Position numbers and translations under genes: made by a program. A stretch of DNA of 64,000 nucleotides from JAVJSU01 sp040219275. GTDB lineage: Bacteria > Chloroflexota > Anaerolineae > Aggregatilineales > Phototrophicaceae. The stretch spans positions 1 through 64,000 of the forward strand of contig JAVJSU010000013.1 of NCBI GenBank assembly GCA_040219275.1, given 5' to 3'. Below, one piece after another: positions 7,914 to 17,112 of the stretch (position 1 is its first letter; the number at the start of each line of letters is the position of its first letter). The notes under the pieces are model-generated. The model was not told the DNA's origin and did not search any database. It worked only from the letters and a program-made list of their open reading frames with translations.

Positions 7914-8657
7914 ATGACCATCGAAAATCAGAACGATCTTGTGGGGTTAATGCGAATCGGCAAAATTGTCGCCCAGACCATTCAACACATGATCGATAGT
8001 ATCGAACCGGGCATGACCACAAAAGAGCTTGACGACATCGGCGCGGCATTCCTCACCAAACATGGTGCGCGTTCCGCCCCCATTCTGGCATATAAATTCC
8101 CCGGCTATACCTGCATCAGCATCAACGATGAAGCCGCACATGGCATCCCCGGTGACAAAGTGATTCAGCCCGGTGATCTGGTGAATGTGGATGTTTCCGC
8201 AGAGTTGGACGGTTATTGGGCGGATAGCGGGCGCAGTATGCAAGTGCCGCCGCATGATCCTGAAAAGCAACGCATGATCGCCGCTTCTAAGGAGGCGCTG
8301 GAAATCGCCATAGAGTATGCACGGGGCGGTAACCGGATTTTTGAAATTGGCAAAGCGGTGGAAGCCTTCGCCAGCAAAAAAGGCTATAGTGTCATCCGTG
8401 AATTGGGCGGGCATGGCGTGGGGCGACACATCCACGAGAAACCGTCCGTCCCGCATCACTATAACCGTAGAGCAAATCAGCGCCTTGTTCCCGGTACGGT
8501 TTTGACGTTAGAACCGTTCCTGACCACCGGCGCGAAGCACATTTACACCGAAGATGATGGCTGGACATTGCGAACGACGGACGGCAGTCTGGTTGTTCAG
8601 CATGAGCACACCGTCGTCATCACAGAAGATCGTCCAATTATTGTGACTGCACTTTAA
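7914..8657 (+). CDS. map: Methionine aminopeptidase, type I
   Basis: The enzyme removes the initiator methionine from new proteins in the cytoplasm. The 247-residue sequence is a single-domain type I MetAP with all five metal ligands visible: Asp93 (VNVDVS), Asp104 (ADSGRS), His167 (GGHGVG), Glu200 (LEPF) and Glu231 (HEHTV), plus the conserved substrate-site His76 (EAAHGIPG). Length is normal for the short bacterial form without an N-terminal zinc or SH3 extension. It is followed after one base by the acyltransferase gene, so the two are probably co-transcribed and translationally coupled. Confidence 0.96.
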   Translation: MTIENQNDLVGLMRIGKIVAQTIQHMIDSIEPGMTTKELDDIGAAFLTKHGARSAPILAYKFPGYTCISINDEAAHGIPGDKVIQPGDLVNVDVSAELDGYWADSGRSMQVPPHDPEKQRMIAASKEALEIAIEYARGGNRIFEIGKAVEAFASKKGYSVIRELGGHGVGRHIHEKPSVPHHYNRRANQRLVPGTVLTLEPFLTTGAKHIYTEDDGWTLRTTDGSLVVQHEHTVVITEDRPIIVTAL

Positions 8658-8658
8658 C

Positions 8659-9369
8659 ATGAACCCAACACAGATCGACTCAACGACCAAAGAAGCCAAT
8701 GAAGTCAAGCCCACACCGCCGGATGGGACGGCGTTACTTCCCGCAGAAGTTCCGCTCGTTTTCCACTGGTTCGCAAAAGCCTATATGAAACTCGCCGGAT
8801 GGAAGGTTATCGGCTATGTGCCGGATGTGCCGAAGATGATCGTCGTCGCCGGACCACACACCGCCAATCGCGATGGATTCATGCTCATCATGACCGCGTG
8901 GATTTTGCGCGTCCGGCTGGATTGGATGGTCAAGGCGGAACTCATCAAAGGTCCGTGGGGCTGGGCGCTGAAAAAAATTGGCGCGGTGCCGATTGATCGT
9001 AGTCGTAAAAATGACCGTGTGAAGCAGGCGGTAGAAAACTTTATTAAACGGGACAAAATGCTTCTGGTGATTGCACCGGAAGGCACGCGCCAGAAAACCG
9101 ATCACTGGAAAACAGGTTTTTACCGCATCGCCATGAAAGCGGGTGTGCCCCTGTTCTTCTCGCGTCTGGATTATAAACGCAAGGTGGTTGATCTGACCGA
9201 CGGCTTGTTTTATCCAACAGGGGATATTGAAGCGGATATTGAGTATATCTGGAGCGTTTATCGAGAAATTGGGGCGCGCTTTCCCGAAAAAGTCAGCGAT
9301 ATGCGCCTGCGCCCGCGAGACATCCGGCAGGATCATAGCGCGGATGTGGATGCGGATGATTCGGAGTAA
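8659..9369 (+). CDS. PlsC-type glycerophospholipid acyltransferase
   Basis: The 236-residue protein has the acyltransferase signatures HTANRD (His67 to Asp72, the HX4D catalytic motif) and EGTR (141-144), which bind the acyl donor and phosphate of the acceptor. It resembles the 1-acyl-glycerol-3-phosphate acyltransferase superfamily, in the subgroup that lacks long transmembrane helices and has unassigned substrates. The ATG lies one base after the map stop codon, which suggests coupling. The last 30 residues are Asp-rich and probably disordered. The role is likely in membrane lipid synthesis or remodelling; the exact acceptor is not known. Confidence 0.85.
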   Translation: MNPTQIDSTTKEANEVKPTPPDGTALLPAEVPLVFHWFAKAYMKLAGWKVIGYVPDVPKMIVVAGPHTANRDGFMLIMTAWILRVRLDWMVKAELIKGPWGWALKKIGAVPIDRSRKNDRVKQAVENFIKRDKMLLVIAPEGTRQKTDHWKTGFYRIAMKAGVPLFFSRLDYKRKVVDLTDGLFYPTGDIEADIEYIWSVYREIGARFPEKVSDMRLRPRDIRQDHSADVDADDSE

Positions 9370-9385
9370 GAAGTTGTTAGTTGTT

Positions 9386-9442
9386 AGTGAAAAGCATAAC
9401 GCAAAGTCGCAGAGAACGCGGAGAAACGCAGAGATATTTTTG
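9386..9442. repeat. Dispersed repeat, family A
   Basis: AAAAGCATAACGCAAAGTCG followed by CAGAGAACGCGGAGAAACGC matches, in the other orientation, the element at 3928-3977 and, in the same orientation, the one at 42965-43045. It is non-coding and lies just after the acyltransferase gene. Confidence 0.75.
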
Positions 9443-9512
9443 TAAACGCTTGTCTGTGGTGAGTTCTTAGCAAAATCTTTTCGATGGGTAATTTGGTTGA
9501 TAGTGATTAATA

Positions 9513-9546
9513 AAAGCCTGTTTATCATTAGAGCAGGCTTTTTTTA
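9513..9546 (+). terminator. Rho-independent terminator after the map/acyltransferase pair
   Basis: AAGCCTG pairs with CAGGCTT around a short loop and is followed by TTTTTT. It lies about 145 bases downstream of the acyltransferase stop, on the far side of the family A repeat. Confidence 0.8.
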
Positions 9547-9620
9547 TTGGGTGTGCGTTTCAAACGAAAATCGGTGTATGACCTAATTGTTGATTGAAAA
9601 TTTAAACACATCACAAAAAT

Positions 9621-9651
9621 CGGTGGGCAACCTAACAGGTTGCCCCTACGA
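9621..9651. repeat. Palindromic dispersed repeat, family B
   Basis: GGGCAACCT and AGGTTGCCC (9625-9646) form a perfect hairpin, followed by CCTACG. A related element with GACCTG/CAGGTC arms and the same GCCCCTACGA tail is at 33744-33772, and GGTCGCCCATACGAAC at about 9681 looks like a degenerate half copy. It is non-coding, within the 454-base gap 9370-9823. Confidence 0.7.
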
Positions 9652-9757
9652 GTTATACGTTTATTTTCTTAAAGAGCATACAGGTCGCCCATACGAACCA
9701 TCTTCAACATAACTTCTCCCCGCCTCAATCTGCGATATATTTGGGATAAACTTGGGA

Positions 9758-9794
9758 TAAAAAAACGCCGGAGACTGGTGGAGTGTCCGGCGTG
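9758..9794 (-). terminator. Rho-independent terminator of surE
   Basis: On the minus strand ACGCCGGA and TCCGGCGT form a perfect 8-bp stem followed by seven T. It lies about 30 bases after the surE stop codon. Confidence 0.9.
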
Positions 9795-9823
9795 ATGACT
9801 GCTTTTTGATGAGGGATTGTGCC

Positions 9824-10693
9824 TTACTTGACAGGCATTGCCCGCTTGGATTTGCTTTTGGTTTTGGCTTCGGGATAGGTGCGTTCGCCGGTCATCAGTT
9901 GATTCAGGCGATAGCGGTCTGTTCGTGAAGTCATATCTAGGCTGATGGGCGTGACCGAGACCAACCGCTCATGAAGCAGAACATAGACATCGGAATCCGG
10001 CTCGGCTTTGGATGGGTCGGTATCATACTTATAGCCCAAGCGCCCAACATCCTCCAATGAAACACGTTCCGGGCGGGTGGGCCAGTAGACGCGTCGCCGT
10101 GAGAGGCGGGTGATGCGCCATTCGGTGTCTTCCGTCGCGTTGACCGGCACATCGATTTTCAGCAAATCGACATCATCAGGGCGTTCAGCGTTATCCATCA
10201 GCCAAATGCCGAATTTACGGGCGAAAATTGCCGCCGCGCTAAAATCCACTTCTGTGGAATAGCTCAGGTGTAAATCTTTGGGCGTTTGTTGGGACATCGC
10301 CAGCGCCGGAATATCGAGGCTTGCCGCTTCAATCGCCGCGCCGACTGTGCCGGAGATGGTCACGCCGTTGCCGGTATTTTCGCCATAATTGATGCCGGAA
10401 ACGACCAGCGAGGGCAGATACGACGACAATTCAAGCACGCCATGTTGCACGGCTTGCGCGGGTGTGCCATCCACCGCATAGGCAGTTACGCCGGGGAGAT
10501 CATGATTATCGTAGGCATAAACGCGCCCTTCGCTGAACACGGGCATACTGCGTCCCATGCCGGATTGTTGCTGACGGGGCGCAACGACGAGCAAATCTCC
10601 CAAGCCCACAAAGGCTTCTACCGCCGCCCATAAACCGGGGGATTCTATGCCGTCGTCGTTGGTGAATAAAATGATTGGACGTTCGTCACTCAT
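9824..10693 (-). CDS. surE: 5'/3'-nucleotidase SurE
   Basis: SurE is a metal-dependent phosphatase that dephosphorylates nucleoside monophosphates and is linked to stationary-phase survival. The 289-residue protein shows the metal-binding FTNDDG (Asp13, Asp14), Ser44 in RQQQSG, the Asn102 motif SGINYGENTG and the SGTVGAA strand-turn near residue 114. It is slightly longer than the usual 250-260 residues because of a basic Lys/Ser-rich C-terminal tail. It appears to be a single-gene unit with its own terminator. The ATG has only a weak ribosome-binding site. Confidence 0.95.
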   Translation of the reverse strand: MSDERPIILFTNDDGIESPGLWAAVEAFVGLGDLLVVAPRQQQSGMGRSMPVFSEGRVYAYDNHDLPGVTAYAVDGTPAQAVQHGVLELSSYLPSLVVSGINYGENTGNGVTISGTVGAAIEAASLDIPALAMSQQTPKDLHLSYSTEVDFSAAAIFARKFGIWLMDNAERPDDVDLLKIDVPVNATEDTEWRITRLSRRRVYWPTRPERVSLEDVGRLGYKYDTDPSKAEPDSDVYVLLHERLVSVTPISLDMTSRTDRYRLNQLMTGERTYPEAKTKSKSKRAMPVK

Positions 10694-10866
10694 GAGTTTG
10701 CATTTCTACATGGTATACAATTAGTAGCGGATTTGCGTCTGTAAATCACACATTAACCAACACAACCGCTAGTAATTACCCAATATACGCCTTAATTCTT
10801 AATGTAAGATTAAGAAAACTTTGTGTCTTTCACCAATATTGACGAAATCTTGTGGATTTTTGGGGA

Positions 10867-11823
10867 TTATTCACTGCCGATGAGCGCATCACTGAAAAAA
10901 TCGATAAGGCGCGTTTCAAATTCTGCGGGATAGTCCAGCGGGGTTTCGACATGGGCGCTATCGGTGATCCAGAGCGTATAGGGAACGGTTGAGACGATCA
11001 GGGTAGCTTCGAGTTGGTCGATATTGTCTCCGCGCACCAGCCGATCCGCTGTGCCGAAAACCAGATACACGGGACGGTCTGCGAAGGTTGCGACGGAGTC
11101 CAGCGGTGCATACCGACGGACATCATCACCGAACAACAATCCGCCCATGAACAGAATCGGCGTTTTCAAGAGCGATAGTTTCACCTCGCTTAGCAGATCG
11201 TCAATCAGAATATCAATATCGGCGTAAGCACTATCCGCCCAGACTGCCCCGATGCGCGGGTCAAATCCACCAGCGATGAGTGCCGTCGCCCCGCCCATCG
11301 AATAACCATACACGCCGATCTCACCTGCTGTCGCGCCGCGCTCGTTGATGAGATAATCTACCGCGCCGATCACGTCCTGATATTCTTTGCTCCCCATGCC
11401 CATATGTCCGTTGTCATCTTCGCTCTCGCCCATGTTCCGCAGGTCGAGCACAAGCGCGTTAAAGCCTGCCTGATGCAACACGCCCGCAGGGAGCAACGAA
11501 AATGCGTCGCGTCGACAGGCATTGATGCCATGCACGATAATCACTGTCGGCGCGTTGGTGCTGTCTTCCGGCGCGGGAACGGCTGGAACATAAAATGCCC
11601 GCAGAGTCAGACCGTCCGCAGAGGGAAATTCAACGTCCTCGTAGGTATCCATCAGATAGGGTGTGGTGTCGATTGAGGCGGAAAAATTGGCGGGGGTGGC
11701 ATCCGTCGCGCCACACGTATCAACCGCGCGGGTCATTGTGTGATAGATCAGCGCCGAGAGTACCAGCAGACCGATGAGTGACGTAAAGATAAAAAATAGG
11801 GACAGTCGGCGCAATCGTTTCAT
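10867..11823 (-). CDS. Membrane-anchored alpha/beta hydrolase
   Basis: The 318-residue protein has one N-terminal membrane helix (about residues 9-28), so the catalytic domain probably faces the outside. It is a serine hydrolase with an oxyanion motif VHGINACRRD near residue 98, nucleophile Ser175 in GYSMGG, likely acid Asp260 in FGTADRL and catalytic His291 in DSAHVE. This arrangement matches the BAAT/prolyl-oligopeptidase-like or cinnamoyl-esterase-like hydrolases. The substrate cannot be predicted. It is transcribed separately from the transglutaminase operon, which ends in a terminator just upstream. Confidence 0.85.
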   Translation of the reverse strand: MKRLRRLSLFFIFTSLIGLLVLSALIYHTMTRAVDTCGATDATPANFSASIDTTPYLMDTYEDVEFPSADGLTLRAFYVPAVPAPEDSTNAPTVIIVHGINACRRDAFSLLPAGVLHQAGFNALVLDLRNMGESEDDNGHMGMGSKEYQDVIGAVDYLINERGATAGEIGVYGYSMGGATALIAGGFDPRIGAVWADSAYADIDILIDDLLSEVKLSLLKTPILFMGGLLFGDDVRRYAPLDSVATFADRPVYLVFGTADRLVRGDNIDQLEATLIVSTVPYTLWITDSAHVETPLDYPAEFETRLIDFFSDALIGSE

Positions 11824-11868
11824 GCGTGGGGATTTTTCGGATCAGTATGCAAGAAACATCATCGTACA

Positions 11869-11908
11869 CAAAAAAACGCCGCACAGCAAAAGAAATTGGC
11901 TGGCGGCG
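11869..11908 (-). terminator. Terminator of the ATP-grasp/alpha-E/transglutaminase operon
   Basis: On the minus strand CGCCGC and GCGGCG pair across a 20-base loop and are followed by seven T. It lies 20 bases after the transglutaminase stop. Confidence 0.7.
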
Positions 11909-11928
11909 GGTCATTTTTCGCTACGACC

Positions 11929-12894
11929 TTACTGCTGTTGTTGCTGTTGCTGTTGTTGCATCTGAAGTTGTTGATGTTGTGCCGCGTTGTATTCTTCCCA
12001 TTGCACTTCTGGTAGTAGGTTTTCGTCAAAGGGTGTTTCGTCCATTAATTTGACCTGCACACCCACGTTGAGTTCGGTTTCTGCGGTGCCGTTAAACACA
12101 CCCTTGGTCGGCGAAACATCCATATAATCCCGCCCGCAGGCAACACACACATGGCGACTATTGCCGACGAGGTTGTTGGTCGGGTCGAACGCCACCCAAT
12201 CTAAACCGGGAAGATACACTTCCACCCACGCATGAGAGGCATGTTCCGGCGAACGATCATCATAGGCTTCGTTCGGTATGATATAACCACTGACGTAACG
12301 CGCCGGCATATGTATATTGCGTAACAGCGCTAGCATAATATGCGAAAAATCCTGACAAACGCCCTGCCGAGCCTGTAACGCATCGTCAATGGGCGAATCG
12401 ACCTTGGTGCTATTGGGCGCATAGGCGAAGGTATCATAGAGCGCGGTGTTGATCTCACGCGCCAGACTCAAGGGATCACCACGCCGTGCGGTCAGGTTCA
12501 AATCCTGCGCCAATTGGAGCAAAAGCGGGGTTGGCTCCGTGAAGCGACTCTGCGAGAGCATCTCCCAGAAATCGCCTTCATCAATATCCGCGTCCAATTG
12601 CGCCCATGATTCCTGCGGCAAATTGTCTGGAAGGGGTGGCGCTTCCGTGATTTCTACGGTGGATTCTGCGGTGATGCTCAGGCTGTTGTGAAATTGCGGA
12701 ATATCAAAATGATGGACGGTATTGCCGTGATAATCGACATATTCAAAGACCGCCGCCTTCGGTTGCAGGGTGAGTCCAAAGGTCATGCACCGCTGAGTCG
12801 CATCATTACGCGGGTGCATATAGACTTCCATAAAACTTTCGCTGATGGGTTCCGAGTAAAAAAAGCGTGTCTTATGCAAAACTGAATAGTACAT
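11929..12894 (-). CDS. Transglutaminase-like protein with C-terminal poly-Gln
   Basis: The protein has an N-terminal beta domain (residues 1-85, bacterial transglutaminase-like N-terminal region) and a papain-fold transglutaminase core with Cys180 (QGVCQDFSH), His221 (SHAWVEVYL) and Asp237 (FDPTN). Such proteins are probably peptide-cleaving or peptide-linking enzymes rather than true cross-linkers. It is the last gene of a three-gene operon with an alpha-E protein and a circularly permuted ATP-grasp enzyme, an association seen in many bacteria and thought to make or process a peptide. The unusual part is the end: 16 residues containing runs of Gln (QMQQQQQQQQQ), coded by CAA/CAG repeats. The repeat may vary in length by slippage. 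Confidence 0.9.
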   Translation of the reverse strand: MYYSVLHKTRFFYSEPISESFMEVYMHPRNDATQRCMTFGLTLQPKAAVFEYVDYHGNTVHHFDIPQFHNSLSITAESTVEITEAPPLPDNLPQESWAQLDADIDEGDFWEMLSQSRFTEPTPLLLQLAQDLNLTARRGDPLSLAREINTALYDTFAYAPNSTKVDSPIDDALQARQGVCQDFSHIMLALLRNIHMPARYVSGYIIPNEAYDDRSPEHASHAWVEVYLPGLDWVAFDPTNNLVGNSRHVCVACGRDYMDVSPTKGVFNGTAETELNVGVQVKLMDETPFDENLLPEVQWEEYNAAQHQQLQMQQQQQQQQQ

Positions 12895-12912
12895 ACAGCC
12901 GACCTCTTTTGC

Positions 12913-13884
12913 CTAAAAGACCAGCGCGGATTGCACCGGATAGGCAATATATGTTTCATTTACTGAGCTATGGATTTCCGCACATTTCTGGCGGATTCCG
13001 TTTAAATAATTGCCGAGATCATACGAAATGACATCATCAATCATGTCAAAACTAAGTTCGGCTTTTAAGCGCCCCACAAGGCGATTGGTGCGGATGGTCT
13101 TGCGCTTATCGGTGGCTTCAGCGATGTTATCCAGCGCACTCTGCACGCAATCAATGGCGAAGCGAATGCTATGCGGGAATTCCGGGTTGAGCAGTAACAA
13201 TTCCGTGATGCGTTCCCGTTTGAATGCCGCCGTGTAAATTTTGCAATAGGCTTCAAAAGCAGTGCAGGACTTGAGCACGGCGAGTAATTCGAGATATTGT
13301 TCGTTATCAAGATCGGCGTTTTGATCTTCCAGCACATCACTATGCACGGCGAGTAAATTGGCGATGCCGTTCGCCCGTTCGATGAAGCGCCCGACCTGAA
13401 TAAAATGCCAGCCTTCGCCATGATTCATGGTTGAATCCGTGATGCCTTCAAACATATGTGATCCGTTGCGGATCTCGCGCAAAAACGTGAACGGTCCGGC
13501 GTTCCAAATTTTCTCCAGTGAGGTGGATTTGATATTCAGGAACATTTCGTTTAAGTGTTCCCACATCTCGGAGCTAATCTGTGCGCGAACCTGACGGGCG
13601 TTTTCCCGTGCGCTCATGATGCAACTCAAAATCGAATTCGAGTTTTCACGGTCAAATGTCAAAATTTCCATCGCGGCGAAGTCATCAATGTCGCCTTCAG
13701 GGACGGGGACGTTCAAGGCTTTAAACAGGCGCGCCCATTGTAGTTGGGCATTCGCGGGGAGCATATCCAGCGAAATGTTCAAATTGACGATCAGTAAGCG
13801 TGCGGTATGTTCCGCCCGTTCCAGATAGCGGCTCATCCAATAGAGATTATCCGCCACATTAGACAGCATCAATTGATTAGTCAT
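12913..13884 (-). CDS. Alpha-E domain protein (DUF403)
   Basis: This mostly alpha-helical protein (323 residues from this start) begins with the alpha-E signature SNVADNLYWMSRYLERAEHT. I start it at 13884 (MTNQLMLSN), which overlaps the ATP-grasp stop by 8 bases and has GGGTG upstream; the ATG at 13869 is the other candidate. A longer frame opening at 13944 would run deep into the previous gene. Alpha-E proteins always occur with ATP-grasp and transglutaminase partners but have no defined catalytic role. The overlap indicates translational coupling. Downstream, 18 bases separate it from the transglutaminase gene. Confidence 0.9.
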   Translation of the reverse strand: MTNQLMLSNVADNLYWMSRYLERAEHTARLLIVNLNISLDMLPANAQLQWARLFKALNVPVPEGDIDDFAAMEILTFDRENSNSILSCIMSARENARQVRAQISSEMWEHLNEMFLNIKSTSLEKIWNAGPFTFLREIRNGSHMFEGITDSTMNHGEGWHFIQVGRFIERANGIANLLAVHSDVLEDQNADLDNEQYLELLAVLKSCTAFEAYCKIYTAAFKRERITELLLLNPEFPHSIRFAIDCVQSALDNIAEATDKRKTIRTNRLVGRLKAELSFDMIDDVISYDLGNYLNGIRQKCAEIHSSVNETYIAYPVQSALVF

Positions 13885-15358
13885 AAAGCACCCATGTATC
13901 CTTACTGCCACCACCCTGTGAAGAATTGACCACCAGCGATCCACGTCGTAGTGCCACCCGCGTTAAGCCACCGGGTACAATCGTCACATCGTTGCCACTA
14001 TTGAGTATATAGGGACGCAAATCAATGTGCCGCGCCTCTACCTGATTATTCACAAAACACGGCGCTTGCGAAAGTGAGATCGTCGGCTGGGCGATGAAAT
14101 TACGCGGATTGGCGATGATCGCCCGCTTGAATTGCTCCTGCTCTTTTTTGGAGCTATGCGGACCGACGAGCATCCCGTATCCGCCACTTTCGCCGACTGC
14201 CTTAACGACCAGCTTATCCAGATTGTTGAGCGCATGGTCGCGTTGTTTTGCATTTTCCATCAGATAGGTTTCGATGTTGTCAAGAATCGGATCTTGATCC
14301 ATATAATAACGGATGATCTGCGGGACGTAGGCATAAACGGCTTTATCGTCCGCCACGCCTGTACCAATCGCATTCGCCAGCGCGACATTGCCACTACGGT
14401 AACTATTGAATAGCCCCGTCACACCCAACGATGAGTCCTTACGGAACGCCATCGGATCCATAAAATCATCATCCACACGGCGGTAAATCACATCCACGCG
14501 CTTGAGTCCGGCGGTGGTTCGCATATAGACGACGCTATCATGCACCAGCAGATCGCGCCCTTCGACGAGTTGCACGCCCATTAAACGCGCCAGAAACGCG
14601 TGTTCAAAATAGGCGGAGTTAAACACCCCCGGCGTGAGTACGACGATATTCGGGTCAGAATTTCCGGGCGGGGCGAGTGCCTGTAACGTGGAAAGCAACG
14701 CCTGCCCATAATTATCCACCGAGCGCACACCGTAATCCGAGAACAAGCGCGGAAAGACACGCTTCATCACCTGTCGGTTCGCTAACATGTAGGATACACC
14801 ACTCGGCACACGGAGGTTATCCTCCAGTACGGCGAATTCGCCATCAGGCATTCGGATCAGATCCGTACCCACCACCGAGACGTAAATGTTGCGTGGCACG
14901 CGCACCCCGCGCATCTCGCGGCGGTAATGCTTGCAGGTAAAGATCAGGTCTTGTGGGACGACTTTATCTTTCAGGATATGGGCGTTGTGATAGATGTCTT
15001 CTAGAAAAAAATTGAGCGCGGTGATGCGTTGCTTTAAGCCACGTTCCACCTTGTCCCATTCGGGCGCGGTGATGATGCGCGGCAGAAGGTCATAGGGGAT
15101 GATGCGTTCTGTGCCTTCATCCTCGCCATAAACCGTAAAGGTGATGCCCTGATTCAGAAAGTCGACATCAGCGGCTTGTTGGCGTCGTTGCAGTTCATCA
15201 AAGGGGAGTTCGGTCAGGCGGTGATAAAGGGGGGCGTAATGCCCGCGTGGTTTAAGCATCCCCTCGAACATTTCGTCGTAGGCTTTGGAGAGGGTATAGC
15301 TAGAGAATTTCTTTTGCGTACTATCATCAGATTGTGATTGTGATTGCAATTGAACCAT
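13877..15358 (-). CDS. Circularly permuted type 2 ATP-grasp protein
   Basis: The 493-residue protein belongs to the DUF404/DUF407 circularly permuted ATP-grasp family. Visible markers are GITFTVYGEDEGTERIIPYD near residue 70, an RREMRGVRVPRNIYVSV strand, the PDGEFAVLEDNLRVPSG loop near residue 178, and the Gly-rich KAVGESGGYGM near 395. ATP-grasp enzymes ligate a carboxylate to an amine, so a peptide-bond-forming role is likely. It is first in the operon with the alpha-E and transglutaminase genes. The Gln/Ser-rich first 15 residues look disordered. Confidence 0.92.
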   Translation of the reverse strand: MVQLQSQSQSDDSTQKKFSSYTLSKAYDEMFEGMLKPRGHYAPLYHRLTELPFDELQRRQQAADVDFLNQGITFTVYGEDEGTERIIPYDLLPRIITAPEWDKVERGLKQRITALNFFLEDIYHNAHILKDKVVPQDLIFTCKHYRREMRGVRVPRNIYVSVVGTDLIRMPDGEFAVLEDNLRVPSGVSYMLANRQVMKRVFPRLFSDYGVRSVDNYGQALLSTLQALAPPGNSDPNIVVLTPGVFNSAYFEHAFLARLMGVQLVEGRDLLVHDSVVYMRTTAGLKRVDVIYRRVDDDFMDPMAFRKDSSLGVTGLFNSYRSGNVALANAIGTGVADDKAVYAYVPQIIRYYMDQDPILDNIETYLMENAKQRDHALNNLDKLVVKAVGESGGYGMLVGPHSSKKEQEQFKRAIIANPRNFIAQPTISLSQAPCFVNNQVEARHIDLRPYILNSGNDVTIVPGGLTRVALRRGSLVVNSSQGGGSKDTWVLYD

Positions 15359-15604
15359 TTCGAGAAATCTTGCCGTGAGTACCCCAACTCATTAGGCGGA
15401 TGACCTTTTGGTGTGATCTCACATACGTGGACAGAATATTACAAGTATAAACGATTCTAACACTCCCTGCGATGAATCCCAACCTGAAAATACAAGCTCA
15501 CATTTGTCTATAATGCACAATTGGGGGCAACTCTGTCCAAATATTATGTGATGAATGGTGTATAAATAAGGGACACCGAAACGGCTCATGATGAAACAGA
15601 GTTG

Positions 15605-15958
15605 ATGATGAACACCAAGCGCGCAACCACCGTTAACGACGCAAATGCACAGAAGTTCAGCCTGCCCGCGTTCAAGCAATGGCGTAAATTCGCTGGACTC
15701 ATCGATGGCTATCAGATTGCTGACGAAATGGGTCTGGATTACGGCGCGTGGTACGTCGAGCAGGAGAAACGCTGGCGGGACGCGGGCGCATGGACTCTGG
15801 ACGCGCTTGAGTTGCGGCTGATGATTTTCCTCGCCTATCGCAGTGATTACATGAGCGGGTATACGTACACCGAACACGACGAGATCGTCGATAGCTTGCT
15901 CTATGCTTTGAGCGAGGTGTTGGATTTACCTTATGCGGGGATAGATGAGGCGACATAG
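15605..15958 (+). CDS. Hypothetical protein
   Basis: The 117-residue protein is not recognised. It is rich in aromatic residues (WRKF, YGAWYVEQEKRW, YRSDYMSGYTY) and ends acidic, with no signal peptide or membrane helix. Two in-frame ATG codons (15605 and 15608) and a TTG at 15602 are all possible starts, with no strong ribosome-binding site. It is divergent from the ATP-grasp operon. Its base composition resembles the local average, unlike the AT-rich gene that follows. A real gene is likely because the frame is long, aligned with normal codon use, and nothing else covers the stretch. Confidence 0.6.
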   Translation: MMNTKRATTVNDANAQKFSLPAFKQWRKFAGLIDGYQIADEMGLDYGAWYVEQEKRWRDAGAWTLDALELRLMIFLAYRSDYMSGYTYTEHDEIVDSLLYALSEVLDLPYAGIDEAT

Positions 15959-16036
15959 GCTTGAAAATCCCCGTAAGCAAAATATTGAGAGCGATGCTAA
16001 TATATAAAATAATTACTTATAGTTCCGAGAAAACTT

Positions 16037-17104
16037 GTGTTAGAAAACTCAGAAAACAATGTTCCTTTTACGAAAGAGAACTTAGAAAATCCCGATCTAA
16101 ATCAACTCCGAATTTCGCTTCAATATGTTAATGAACTTTGGCTTAATACAAACACCCAAAAATTACTTATAGATAAGCTACTTGAAATAAGAAATGATGT
16201 GTATTCTAAAAAATTACTTATCGGAAATCAGTTTCTCAAGCTAATAGTAGTTACAGCAGATATAGAAGGCGTATCTCAATACTGGGGAAAGCAGTTAAAT
16301 CGTAATGAAGGTATCACAAAGCAAAGTGATAGTGTTGTAGCGGGAAAATTAATTTTCTGGCACAAAAACGATAACTTTGAGATAGAAGAGTGTTGTGCTG
16401 TAATGTTAATAAACGAGACTGTTGCAATTGATCTCATAGATAACAACCAAGAGAGACAAAATGAAGGAAAACACGTAATAGTCCATGAGCTTGCTCATAT
16501 TGAAACGGAACTAATTAACCTAATTCGAAGAGAGAAATTAAATACCAACAACAATGATACTTGGGCACTTAATAAGTATGCGCTGGCTGAGGTTCTTTGG
16601 GAGGAGTTCTACGCAACCTACAAAGCATACAAATATGCACCAAGCCAAAATATTCAAGCATCTAATTCATATTTTTCAACTCTTTTAGCAGAAACTACAG
16701 AATCGGTAGATCAAGAAATCTTGGACTATAGAACTTATAATGATGTTACGCGATTATATAATTTTGTAATTAGAAAATTGGAAATGTTAATCGCACAACT
16801 TGGAAGATGCTTAGGATCAATAAAAGAGTCAGGGACGGATGATAAAAACAAAATTCTAGTTGAGAATTTCTTTGCTGGAATCAGAGATGTTTCCATTAGG
16901 TGGGAAGAAATAACTCGTCAAATATATGAAATACTAGATGGTGAAATATTTATTACCGATCAAGGTTTTGATGAACTCTCAAGCTTTGTAGCAAACTACT
17001 TAATTGAATTTGGATTAGTTCTTGAACGACAATCCGATCAATCAATATATATTGATGTGCCTTTTACCGAAAAAACAACGCCTAAATCTACTGACAATTT
17101 ATGA
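16037..17104 (+). CDS. Putative zinc metallopeptidase (HExxH), AT-rich gene
   Basis: The 355-residue protein has an HELAH motif (His150, Glu151, His154), the zincin active-site signature HExxH, with Glu189 and Glu190 35 residues later as possible third ligands. The residues before it (HVIVHELAHIE) form the usual hydrophobic strand into the helix. I do not recognise the family. There is no signal peptide, so it is probably cytoplasmic. It begins with GTG after a weak purine-rich stretch. The gene is strikingly AT-rich compared with its neighbours, with AAA/AAT/ATA codons throughout, which suggests recent transfer. No toxin, repressor or phage gene is next to it, so the role (for example stress or defence signalling) stays open. 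Confidence 0.75.
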   Translation: MLENSENNVPFTKENLENPDLNQLRISLQYVNELWLNTNTQKLLIDKLLEIRNDVYSKKLLIGNQFLKLIVVTADIEGVSQYWGKQLNRNEGITKQSDSVVAGKLIFWHKNDNFEIEECCAVMLINETVAIDLIDNNQERQNEGKHVIVHELAHIETELINLIRREKLNTNNNDTWALNKYALAEVLWEEFYATYKAYKYAPSQNIQASNSYFSTLLAETTESVDQEILDYRTYNDVTRLYNFVIRKLEMLIAQLGRCLGSIKESGTDDKNKILVENFFAGIRDVSIRWEEITRQIYEILDGEIFITDQGFDELSSFVANYLIEFGLVLERQSDQSIYIDVPFTEKTTPKSTDNL

Positions 17105-17112
17105 ATTGAATC

